In this document: in pieces, positions 25,324 through 32,851 of the stretch | How the letters are laid out: the number at the start of each line of letters is the position of its first letter | Numbering within the stretch: the stretch's first letter is position 1 | Assembly: GCF_007855645.1 (NCBI RefSeq) | Contig: NZ_CP042262.1 | Location: forward strand, 1-64,000 | Length of the DNA: 64,000 nucleotides | Source: Qingshengfaniella alkalisoli | GTDB taxonomy: Bacteria > Pseudomonadota > Alphaproteobacteria > Rhodobacterales > Rhodobacteraceae | Direction: 5' to 3' | The notes under the pieces: generated by a model | What the model saw: the letters and a program-made list of their open reading frames with translations, nothing else | What the model was told of the DNA's origin: nothing | Databases searched by the model: none | Program-made: the position numbers and the translations under genes

Positions 25324-26268
25324 ATGGCAAAGGTCCTGACCGTCGGAGAGATCCTTGTCGAGATCGTCGCCACCACGAAAGGCGATGGCTTTCGTGAGGC
25401 CCAGCCGCTGATCGGCCCCTTCCCCTCGGGGGCGCCGGCCATCTTCATCGACCAGGTGGGCAAGCTCGGCACGCCCTGTGCCATCCTCGGCCGCATCGGC
25501 GACGATGATTTCGGCCAACTCAACCTTGACCGGCTGCGCGCCGACGGGGTGGATGTGAGCGGAGTCGAGATCGCGCCGGGCGAAAGCACCGGCTCGGCCT
25601 TCGTGCGCTACCGCGAAGACGGCTCGCGTGTCTTCGTGTTCAACATCGCTAACGCCGCCTGCGGCACCCTGCCTGCCACGCCCCACGGCCGCGCGGTCAT
25701 GGACGGCTGCACCCACATGCATGTCATGGGCACCGCCCTCGCGGCCCCCGGCCTTGCCGCGCGCGCCATGGAGGCCATCGAGGTCATCAGGAAGAACGGC
25801 GGCACGCTAAGCTTCGACCCCAACCTGCGCCCAGAGATCCTGAACACCCCCGGCCTGCGCGAGGCGCTCGACAACGTGCTCGAACAGACCGACCTCTTCC
25901 TGCCTTCGGGGGACGAGATCTTTCTCTTCACCGAGGCACAGACCGAAGCCGAAGCGGCTGCCGAACTGCTGGAGCGCGGCGTGCGCGACATCGTCATCAA
26001 GCGCGGCGCCGATGGGGCAAGTCACTTCAACGCCGGAGGGCGCACCGATGCTGCGGCGATCGCGGTCGAAGAGCTCGACCCCACCGGCGCAGGTGATTGC
26101 TTCGGCGGGGCCTTCGTCAGCTTCTGGCTGAACGGGGCCGATCCCGCCACCGCGCTGACCCACGCGAATGCGGCCGGTGCGCGCGCCGTCACCCGGCTTG
26201 GCCCCATGGAGGGCACCTCGACCCGGGCGGAGCTGGCCACGCTGCTTGCTACGACCGAAACCGCCTGA
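25324..26268 (+). CDS. PfkB-family sugar kinase, probable tagatose kinase
   Basis: This 314-residue protein belongs to the ribokinase/PfkB family. It has an N-terminal GxGG-like region (PIGPFPSGAPA form: LIGPFPSGAPAIFIDQ), an FDPNLRPEIL segment and the C-terminal signature DPTGAGDCFGGAFV with the catalytic aspartate. It starts 3 bases after the permease stop. The next gene encodes a PF08013 protein. In Agrobacterium a PF00294 kinase phosphorylates D-tagatose and a PF08013 enzyme epimerises the product to fructose 6-phosphate, so D-tagatose is the best-supported substrate here, by analogy. Confidence 0.85.
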   Translation: MAKVLTVGEILVEIVATTKGDGFREAQPLIGPFPSGAPAIFIDQVGKLGTPCAILGRIGDDDFGQLNLDRLRADGVDVSGVEIAPGESTGSAFVRYREDGSRVFVFNIANAACGTLPATPHGRAVMDGCTHMHVMGTALAAPGLAARAMEAIEVIRKNGGTLSFDPNLRPEILNTPGLREALDNVLEQTDLFLPSGDEIFLFTEAQTEAEAAAELLERGVRDIVIKRGADGASHFNAGGRTDAAAIAVEELDPTGAGDCFGGAFVSFWLNGADPATALTHANAAGARAVTRLGPMEGTSTRAELATLLATTETA

Positions 26269-26286
26269 ACATCCAGGACTGATCCC

Positions 26287-27561
26287 ATGACAAATCCCCT
26301 GCACGACCTTGCAAACTGGCGCCACAAGGCCGGACCGTCTAGCATCCCGTCGGTGTGTTCCGCCAATGCCCTGGTGCTGCGCGCCGCCATGCGTGCCACC
26401 GCCCCCACCACCCTGCCCCTGCTGATCGAGGCCACCTGCAACCAGGTGAACCAGGATGGCGGCTACACCGGAATGACCCCGGCGGATTTCCGGACCTTCG
26501 TCGAAGGCATCGCGGCCGAAGAAGGCTTCGACACCGGGCGCCTGCTGCTTGGCGGCGATCATCTCGGCCCGAACCCGTGGAAAGCCCTTCCAGCGGACGA
26601 GGCGATGGACAAGGCCGACGCGATGATCCGGGCGTTCTCGGCAGCGGGCTTCACCAAGCTGCACCTCGACTGTTCCATGGGTTGCGCGGGCGAGCCCGTG
26701 GCGCTTGACGACACGGTCACCGCATCGCGGGCCGCCTGCCTTGCCGCCGCTGCCGAGGACGCCCGGCCTTCGGGCGGCATTGCCCCAGTCTACATCATCG
26801 GCACCGAGGTCCCGATCCCCGGCGGCGCCATGGAGGAACTCGACACGCTCGAGCTGACCGATCCCGATGCCGCCCGCACGACGGTGCAGGTTCACCGGGA
26901 CGCCTTTGCCGCTGCAGGGCAGGACGATGCCTTCTCACGGGTAATCGCGGCAGTCGTGCAGCCGGGCGTGGAGTTCGGCAACCACAACGTCATCGACTAC
27001 GACAGCGCGGCGGCGCGGGATCTGTCGGCAGCGCTGAAGGACCTGCCGGGCCTCTGCTTCGAGGCGCATTCCACCGACTACCAGCGCCGCGCCGGCCTCG
27101 CGGCCCTGGTGCGGGACGGGTTTGCCATCCTCAAGGTCGGCCCCGGCCTGACCTTCATGCTACGCGAGGCGCTCTACGGGCTCGACCAGATCGCCGAGGA
27201 ACTCTTCCCCGGCCAGCGCAGCCGCACCCTGCGCCAGACCATGGAAGACGTGATGATGGCCGCGCCCGCCAACTGGGATCGCTACTACGAAGGGACCGAC
27301 GCGGAACGCGCGCTGCAGCGGCATTTCAGCTACTCCGACCGCATCCGCTACTACTGGCCGCAGCCCGACGCCGAAGCCGCCGTGGCCGAGCTATTCACCC
27401 TTTTGGGGGACAGGCTCTTGCCCGAAACCCTGATCGGGCAGTACCTAGGAGCGCGCTATGCCGCCGTCCGGGGAGGCACGCTGACGCCGAAGGCCGAGGA
27501 TCTCGCGCTCGCCGCCGTCGAAGCGCTGATGCAGGATTACCTTTCGGCCTGCGGGGCCTGA
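26287..27561 (+). CDS. PF08013 (GatZ/KbaZ-like) protein, probable D-tagatose-6-phosphate 4-epimerase
   Basis: This 424-residue protein matches the family of the non-catalytic GatZ/KbaZ subunit of tagatose-bisphosphate aldolase. Typical segments are LLIEATCNQVNQDGGYTGMT, GGDHLGPNPWK, KLHLDCSMGCAGEPV and FEAHSTDYQ. No gatY/kbaY aldolase gene is present in the window. Established work on Agrobacterium showed that such stand-alone family members are D-tagatose 6-phosphate 4-epimerases working with a PfkB-type kinase, which matches the gene order here. The older reading as an aldolase subunit is the alternative. Confidence 0.85.
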   Translation: MTNPLHDLANWRHKAGPSSIPSVCSANALVLRAAMRATAPTTLPLLIEATCNQVNQDGGYTGMTPADFRTFVEGIAAEEGFDTGRLLLGGDHLGPNPWKALPADEAMDKADAMIRAFSAAGFTKLHLDCSMGCAGEPVALDDTVTASRAACLAAAAEDARPSGGIAPVYIIGTEVPIPGGAMEELDTLELTDPDAARTTVQVHRDAFAAAGQDDAFSRVIAAVVQPGVEFGNHNVIDYDSAAARDLSAALKDLPGLCFEAHSTDYQRRAGLAALVRDGFAILKVGPGLTFMLREALYGLDQIAEELFPGQRSRTLRQTMEDVMMAAPANWDRYYEGTDAERALQRHFSYSDRIRYYWPQPDAEAAVAELFTLLGDRLLPETLIGQYLGARYAAVRGGTLTPKAEDLALAAVEALMQDYLSACGA

Positions 27562-27606
27562 GGCTATCAGGTGGCCCGTACGCCGCACAGGAGCAAGACA
27601 CGCCAC

Positions 27607-28629
27607 ATGGTGAAACGAACGGATATCAGGACGATGGAGGATTTCTCGGCCTATGTCGGGCTGTCCCGCCCGACCGTGTCGAAATTCTTCAACGATCCAG
27701 CGTCCGTGCGCGACACCACCCGGGCACGGATCGAGACGGCGCTCAAAGAGAGCGGATTCAGCCCGAACATCTTCGCGGTGAACCTCAAGCGGCGGCGCAG
27801 CCGGATCATCGGGATCATCATCCCCAATTCGACCGATCCGTTCTACATGGAGCTGACACGGTCAGTCGAAGAGTTGGCGGCGAAGGCGGGCTATCTTGCC
27901 TTCATGCTGTCGACCAACGGCCAGCACGCGCTGGAAAGCTCTGCCATAGACAGGCTGCAGTCGATGACGGTGGCAGGGCTGATCGTCGTTCCCACCGGCG
28001 CGACCGGGCGCAGCGTGCGGCTTGCGCAGCTCGAGAACGAGATACCGCTGGTCTACGTGGACAGCCCCCCCGATCACCCGGTCGCCTTCGTCGGCACCGA
28101 CAACATGCAAAGCATGGGGCTGATCGTCGACTACCTCTGCCGGTCGGGCGAGCCCCCCTGCTATCTCGGCATGCCGAACATCAACCGCAACGCGGCGGCC
28201 CGTCTCGACGCCTATGTCCGGGCCATGGCGGCGGCGGGTCAGCCCCCGCACATCCTGCCTATCCCGGACAGCGACAGCTGGGAGTTCGAGCGGTTCGGCC
28301 ATGAGTGCGCCCGTGATCTCCTTGCGGGCGGTCTCCCCACGCGCACGCTGCTGTGTGCCAATGATCGTATCGCGCTAGGCGCGCAGCTTGCCGCCTGGGA
28401 GGCCGGGCTGAAGGTCGGGCGCGACGAGGATTGCGACCTGCGCATCGCCGGGCACGACGATCACCCTCAGGCGCGCTTTTCCTGCCCGCCCCTGACCACG
28501 GTGGCGCAGAATTACGGCGAGATGGCCCGGGCCATGTCCGAGTTGATCTCGTGCATCGAACACGACGGCAAGACCAAGCCACGCAACATCCTGCTGCGGG
28601 CGGAACTGAAACTCAGGGCCTCGGCCTGA
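27607..28629 (+). CDS. LacI-family transcriptional regulator
   Basis: This 340-residue regulator has an N-terminal LacI helix-turn-helix (DFSAYVGLSRPTVSKFFND) followed by the hinge (FSPNIFAVNLKRRRSRIIGI) and a periplasmic-binding-like sensor domain. It is last in the sugar operon, 45 bp after the PF08013 gene. The ATG at 27607 puts the HTH at the usual position; an upstream GTG-type extension is unlikely. Probable targets are the palindromes at 21745-21779, and the inducer would be the transported sugar or its phosphate. Confidence 0.92.
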   Translation: MVKRTDIRTMEDFSAYVGLSRPTVSKFFNDPASVRDTTRARIETALKESGFSPNIFAVNLKRRRSRIIGIIIPNSTDPFYMELTRSVEELAAKAGYLAFMLSTNGQHALESSAIDRLQSMTVAGLIVVPTGATGRSVRLAQLENEIPLVYVDSPPDHPVAFVGTDNMQSMGLIVDYLCRSGEPPCYLGMPNINRNAAARLDAYVRAMAAAGQPPHILPIPDSDSWEFERFGHECARDLLAGGLPTRTLLCANDRIALGAQLAAWEAGLKVGRDEDCDLRIAGHDDHPQARFSCPPLTTVAQNYGEMARAMSELISCIEHDGKTKPRNILLRAELKLRASA

Positions 28630-28734
28630 CCTCTCCGACCCGCCGCCGCAATCCTCGGCGCCGGCATTGAAGGTTCCCGTCGGTGCGGGAATGTTCGCAC
28701 CAATATTTCCTGCCACACGGAAAACAGAACGACC

Positions 28735-28785
28735 ATGCGACCAATTTCCTTCGAGGCGATCCTGTGGGACGTGGATGGCATCCTT
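28735..28785 (+). pseudogene. N-terminal stub of a HAD-superfamily hydrolase
   Basis: The 17 codons read MRPISFEAILWDVDGIL, which is HAD motif I (DxDG-type) at the very start of a protein. The sequence then runs straight into an IS6-family terminal repeat at 28786-28800 and the unrelated 3' end of tcuB. The gene lies 105 bp after the LacI regulator in the same direction, so it was probably part of the sugar operon before truncation. Sugar and polyol operons often include a HAD phosphatase. Confidence 0.55.
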
Positions 28786-28800
28786 CCTTGCGACAGAGCC
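28786..28800. mobile_element. Solitary IS6-family terminal inverted repeat
   Basis: CCTTGCGACAGAGCC is the reverse complement of an IS6-type end (GGCTCTGTCGCAAGG). No transposase sequence is attached on the inner side, where the HAD stub begins. The same 15 bases plus the next eight (CTCGGCAA) occur at 50981-51003. It marks a deletion or recombination boundary between the sugar operon and tcuB. Confidence 0.55.
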
Positions 28801-28828
28801 CTCGGCAACGTCCCCCCGGTTCGACAGG

Positions 28829-29935
28829 TTACGGCTTCGGTACCGGGGCGATCCGCATGTCGCGGGCATGGCGCGAGAGCGCGAGGTAGCGGTAGAGACC
28901 GTGGACGAACTTGCCGTAGGGCATGGTCAGGAAGAACGTCAGCACCGCGCCCAGGTGCAGGGCGAGAAGGGGGCCCAGCAGGGCCGTTTCGCCGAGGACC
29001 CGCAGGGCAAGGCCGCTTGCGCCGACGAGAAGCAGCATCAGGATGAAGCCCACCTCCATGCCGCGGAAGCCCTGGGCGCCCAGTTCCTCCATCCGGCCTT
29101 GCTTGGCCCGCAGCAGTCCGATGGGGCCGATCACCAGGCCGAGGCCGCCTGCGATCCCCAGAAGGGCCGGGCCGCTGTGCCAGGCGTAGGGCGCATGCCA
29201 GCCGAAGACATAGTGATAGATCGTCGCCAGCGAGGTCGCTGCGAGGCAGAGCAGGAAGCCGTAGAAGGTGAAGTGATGCCACAGCCGCCGACGGTCCGTC
29301 GGCTGGTCGTCGTCGTTGAAGCAGCCCATGCCACCACCGTCGAGATAGCGCAGCTGCGCGGCATCGAGGGTCGCCTGGGCGTGATCCGTGACGCCGACCT
29401 GTGGCGTGCCGACATCGTGCCAGAAGGCGCGGGCGCCCATGAAGACCGCGATCAGCATCCACAGGAAGGCCGCGCCGAAGAGGGCGATCATCGCATTATG
29501 CGGCATCAGGGCATAGAAGCTGGCGTCGTTCAGATGTGAGCCCAGCAGTGCATCGGGCTCGTTTGCCGCCACGAAACCAAGGATGAAAAGCGCGGTAATC
29601 AGCGTCATGCCGATGGCCAGGGCCGTACCGTGGCGGGCGAACAGCGGCCTTGCGGCCTTCGGGCAGGCATAGTGGGCGTAGCTTTCGGCGCGGACCTGCG
29701 CCAGCGTGCCCGGCACGTTCACCGCAAACTCATGCGGCGGGGCGAACTGGCAATCGTGATAGCAGGCGCCGCAGTTGTGACAGAGATTGGCGAGGTGGTT
29801 CAGGTCGCCATCACTGAAGGATCGCTTCAGCTCCATCGCGGGGAACACGGCGCAGAGCCCTTCGCAGTAGCGGCAGGAGTTGCAGACCGTCATCAGACGG
29901 TCGGCCTCGGCCAGGGCGGGTGTACTATGCGACAT
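28829..29935 (-). CDS. tcuB: TcuB: tricarballylate utilisation electron-transfer protein
   Basis: This 368-residue protein matches TcuB (CitB), the membrane partner that passes electrons from the flavoprotein TcuA to the quinone pool. The N-terminal ferredoxin-like part has two iron-sulfur cysteine clusters (CNSCRYCEGLC and CHNCGACYHDC). It is followed by six hydrophobic segments with conserved histidines (HHFTFYGFLLC and IYHYVFGW) suited to haem binding. Its start lies 11 bp inside the end of the upstream tcuA fragment. Since tcuA is truncated, the pair is unlikely to work unless another copy supplies TcuA. Confidence 0.9.
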   Translation of the reverse strand: MSHSTPALAEADRLMTVCNSCRYCEGLCAVFPAMELKRSFSDGDLNHLANLCHNCGACYHDCQFAPPHEFAVNVPGTLAQVRAESYAHYACPKAARPLFARHGTALAIGMTLITALFILGFVAANEPDALLGSHLNDASFYALMPHNAMIALFGAAFLWMLIAVFMGARAFWHDVGTPQVGVTDHAQATLDAAQLRYLDGGGMGCFNDDDQPTDRRRLWHHFTFYGFLLCLAATSLATIYHYVFGWHAPYAWHSGPALLGIAGGLGLVIGPIGLLRAKQGRMEELGAQGFRGMEVGFILMLLLVGASGLALRVLGETALLGPLLALHLGAVLTFFLTMPYGKFVHGLYRYLALSRHARDMRIAPVPKP

Positions 29936-30361
29936 GGGCGGCGGCCCCCTCTCCGGCGAGACGTCCGAAGACGGCTCCGATGGTCATTCCGATGCCGGCG
30001 GCATAGCCTTGGCCCAGTACGTTGCCGGCCATGATCTCCCCGGCCGCGTACATGTTCTCGGCGGGGCAGCCATTCTGCATCACCATGCGAGCGCGGTCAT
30101 CGACGCGCACCCCGAGGTAGGTGAAGGTGATGCCGGGCCGAACGGGGTAGGCGTAGAAGGGCGCGGTCTCGATCCGCTGCGCCCAGTTGCTCTTCTCGGG
30201 GGACAGCCCCTCGGTACGGTTGCCGTCAGGCTCCACGTGGTGGAAGGGGCGGCCGCCGACGACCGCCTTGTTGAAGGTATCGACGGTCTCGCAAAGCTGC
30301 ACCTGGTCGAGCGAGAGCTTGTCCGCAAGCTCGACGATGCTGCTGGCTTCGACCGGCGGGT
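29925..30361 (-). pseudogene. tcuA: tcuA 3' fragment: FAD-dependent tricarballylate dehydrogenase
   Basis: About 145 C-terminal codons remain. They read SSIVELADKLSLDQVQL, then TYLGVRVDDRARMV and the late flavoprotein motif MYAAGEIMAGNVLGQGYAAG. A complete TcuA has more than 450 residues with an N-terminal FAD-binding GxGxxG that is absent here. The coding sequence stops abruptly near 30361, where unrelated and lower-GC DNA begins. The overlap with tcuB shows the original tcuAB operon order. Confidence 0.8.
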
Positions 30362-30437
30362 AACGGCATCTAGTTTCCGCGTAGTGAATTACGCAGGCAG
30401 ATTGAAATCAGTGGGTCAAGACCCTGTAAACGACTTA

Positions 30438-31907
30438 CTAGGCAGGTATCGAGTTCTTGTGAATGTATCCATCCTTCATGATCAAGAGAAGGTTGGCGTC
30501 CGGGTCGGCAATAAGATCAATATCTTCTGTCGGGTCACCATCGACGATCAGAATGTCAGCAAAGGCCCCAACCTCGATGACACCGAGTTTCCCCCTATAG
30601 GGTGCACGTTCGCCTGAAAGTGCAAGGAGATCCCCGTTGTCGCCCGTTGCCATTTTTAAAGCCTTGGCAGGTGTATACCAGCGTTTCATTGCCGCAAGCA
30701 TATTGCCCTGATTAACCGTCGCGGCCGGAGCAAAGAGGATATCCGTTCCCCAACCCACTTTTGCCTTGTGCTTGATGGCCAATTCATAAGCCCGATCAGT
30801 GCCGTCCCAGACCATCTGTTGTTTTCGCTGGTTCTCCTTGTCGGAGTATCGGTTCATGTCGGAGGCCTCGGTGAACGGCTGCAAACACCACCAGACGTCA
30901 TGATCGACAATGAGCTTAACCGAGTCTTCGTCGGCCAATTGACCATGTTCGATACAGCGCGCTCCAGCCTTGACATAGCGGCTAATGCCCGCCGGGGTAT
31001 AGATATGGGCCGTGATGTATGTGCCCCAATCGGCCGCTGCCCTAACGGCCACGCTGATTTCTTCGGGCAGGAACTGGAGCGTGTCGAGCGGATCATAGAG
31101 CGACGACACGCCGCCGCCGCCTGTCAGCTTGATCTGGCTGGCGCCCAGCATGAGTTGCTCACGCACGCGATGCAGAACCTGGTCTGGCCCGTCCGCGATC
31201 GCGGCCGCGCCGATCTCTTCGGAATAGGTGATCCGACCCTCGGAGCGCGGAACATCTGAGCGCATACGAAAATCGCCATGACCGCCAGTTTGCGAGATCA
31301 GCGCGCCGGCAGGAAAAATTCGGGGGCCAGGAGCAAGCCCTTCATCGATCGCGCGCTTGAGGGCAAAGGAAGGCCCGCCAACATCGCGGACGGTAGTGAA
31401 ACCCCGCATCAAGGTGCGCTCTGCCTCGGCGCTTGCTGCCAGATAAACATAGCCGATATCGCTCGTCAGCAGACTAATCATGGGCAAGGGGGCGAACATC
31501 GCGTGCCAATGCGCGTCGATCAGGCCCGGCATCAACGTGCGCCCGCCGCAGTCAATCACCGTGACGTCCTGCGAAGCGGTCACGTCACCTTCGGCGAGCG
31601 CGGTTATCTTTCCGTCATCTACGCGCAGATGAAAGCCGTCGCGAAGTGTCTCTCCCTGTCCGTCAAAAAGACGAAAATTCTTGAATACGGTTGGTGCAGG
31701 GGTAGTTTCCAGTGCAGTTTTCGTTTGCGCGGTCGCCAAGCCCGGCAAACCAAGAGCCGCAATCGATGTCGCCATGCTGGCCATAAAACCGCGCCGGGTC
31801 AGGTCAGCAGTCATCCGGTCGGTCAATGCAAAAATCTCCGGCCGGCAGCACAGGCAACTGTGCGGGTCGTGAGCATGAACGCCACCATCCATAGATCTAG
31901 TCGCCAT
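30438..31907 (-). CDS. Tat-exported amidohydrolase-superfamily protein
   Basis: This 489-residue protein has a twin-arginine signal near residue 38 (LTRRGFMASMATSIAALG), preceded by an unusual leader with HDPHSCLCCRPEIF. The mature part is an imidazolonepropionase/prolidase-like amidohydrolase. It has the metal-binding DAHWHAM, a lysine in IKLTGGGGVSSLYD, histidines in YITAHIYT and CIEHGQL, and the final aspartate in VGWGTDIL, so the active site looks complete. The natural substrate is unknown. It lies in a block of foreign-looking DNA between the tcuA break and IS debris, with no operon partner. Confidence 0.85.
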   Translation of the reverse strand: MATRSMDGGVHAHDPHSCLCCRPEIFALTDRMTADLTRRGFMASMATSIAALGLPGLATAQTKTALETTPAPTVFKNFRLFDGQGETLRDGFHLRVDDGKITALAEGDVTASQDVTVIDCGGRTLMPGLIDAHWHAMFAPLPMISLLTSDIGYVYLAASAEAERTLMRGFTTVRDVGGPSFALKRAIDEGLAPGPRIFPAGALISQTGGHGDFRMRSDVPRSEGRITYSEEIGAAAIADGPDQVLHRVREQLMLGASQIKLTGGGGVSSLYDPLDTLQFLPEEISVAVRAAADWGTYITAHIYTPAGISRYVKAGARCIEHGQLADEDSVKLIVDHDVWWCLQPFTEASDMNRYSDKENQRKQQMVWDGTDRAYELAIKHKAKVGWGTDILFAPAATVNQGNMLAAMKRWYTPAKALKMATGDNGDLLALSGERAPYRGKLGVIEVGAFADILIVDGDPTEDIDLIADPDANLLLIMKDGYIHKNSIPA

Positions 31908-32157
31908 GATGATTCCCCTCGTTGGTGCCTTGTCGCGGTCAGCCTCTTGATGGGTTAAGATGAATGTTCTTTATATGCAATGTTTTGCAGGCGATGTGGA
32001 CACAGTATCTTCGGCATAGATTACTCGCAAGTTGAACTTGATACACAAGCTGGAGCACGTAAAAACTGGGTGATCTCCGTATAATTTCGAACATTCCAAC
32101 AGCGGCAGATAGTGTCCGATCTTGAAACACGGATCGGTAAGCTTGGCGCTTGAGTCA
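31908..32157. other. Upstream region of the amidohydrolase gene
   Basis: No gene is supported. The region is AT-richer than its neighbours and must contain the promoter of the minus-strand amidohydrolase gene. No convincing -35/-10 pair or dyad could be assigned. Confidence 0.4.
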
Positions 32158-32480
32158 AGGCGCGCGCACAGAACAACGAGGTGGCCCGGCGGTTGATGAC
32201 AATCCCCGGCGTTGGTCCCATGATCGCAACAGTTTTGGTCGACCTCGCTCAGCCACCCAGCCCGGCTTCAGTCCAATGCGCTCTTCTGTGCGGTCGAGCA
32301 TATTGCGCATCGCACCCACCTCGGCGGCCTTGTTTGACCGGCTGGCATACACGTCGACGATAATGGGCGAGCGATCCCTGCGGCGCTTGCTGATCATTGG
32401 TGCCAGCAGCGTCCTCATCAAGCGGCATGTGATCATCTCGACCAAGCGGGCGCGCAGGAGATCACCTTGTTCTACGGGCG
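32158..32480 (+). mobile_element. Mosaic of IS110- and IS1182-type transposase debris
   Basis: The plus strand first encodes NNEVARRLMTIPGVGPMIAT, the helix-hairpin-helix part of IS110-family transposases. From about 32350 it encodes MGERSLRRLLIIGASSVLI, their C-terminal part. Between them, on the minus strand, lies EVGAMRNMLDRTEERIGLKP, which resembles IS1182-family transposases. One IS thus seems to have inserted into, or recombined with, the other before both decayed. None is functional. Confidence 0.5.
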
Positions 32481-32851
32481 GCTTTCCGGGCTTCATATCA
32501 CGGCTCAAAATGGTAGAGGTTCTCCGGACACAATACCAAACGTTGCAATTTCATCCCAATGAAACCAATATGTTACGTAGTAAAATCAGATAGATGAACG
32601 TTGTTCGCCCGGACGAATTACTTAACAAAGCCTATACCATCCACAATCCACCAGAGCATGCTGAGGGCATCGTTCGCCGAACCAACATCAATGCTGGTAC
32701 TGCCAGTGAGCGCTTCGACGGAAATCAAGCCATAGGTAGATCGTCATTCCGAAGCGCATGATCATGGCACGGGTACTCGATGGGGGCTACGATCTTTTCT
32801 TGTTCGCCCGTGGTGGTAGGATAGCGAAGCTGTATCCAACCAGGAGATGAC
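32481..32851. other. Gene-free spacer before the metal ATPase gene
   Basis: About 370 bp without a credible coding sequence. The last bases hold CAGGAG as ribosome binding site for the ATPase gene. No metal-responsive operator could be recognised. Confidence 0.5.
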
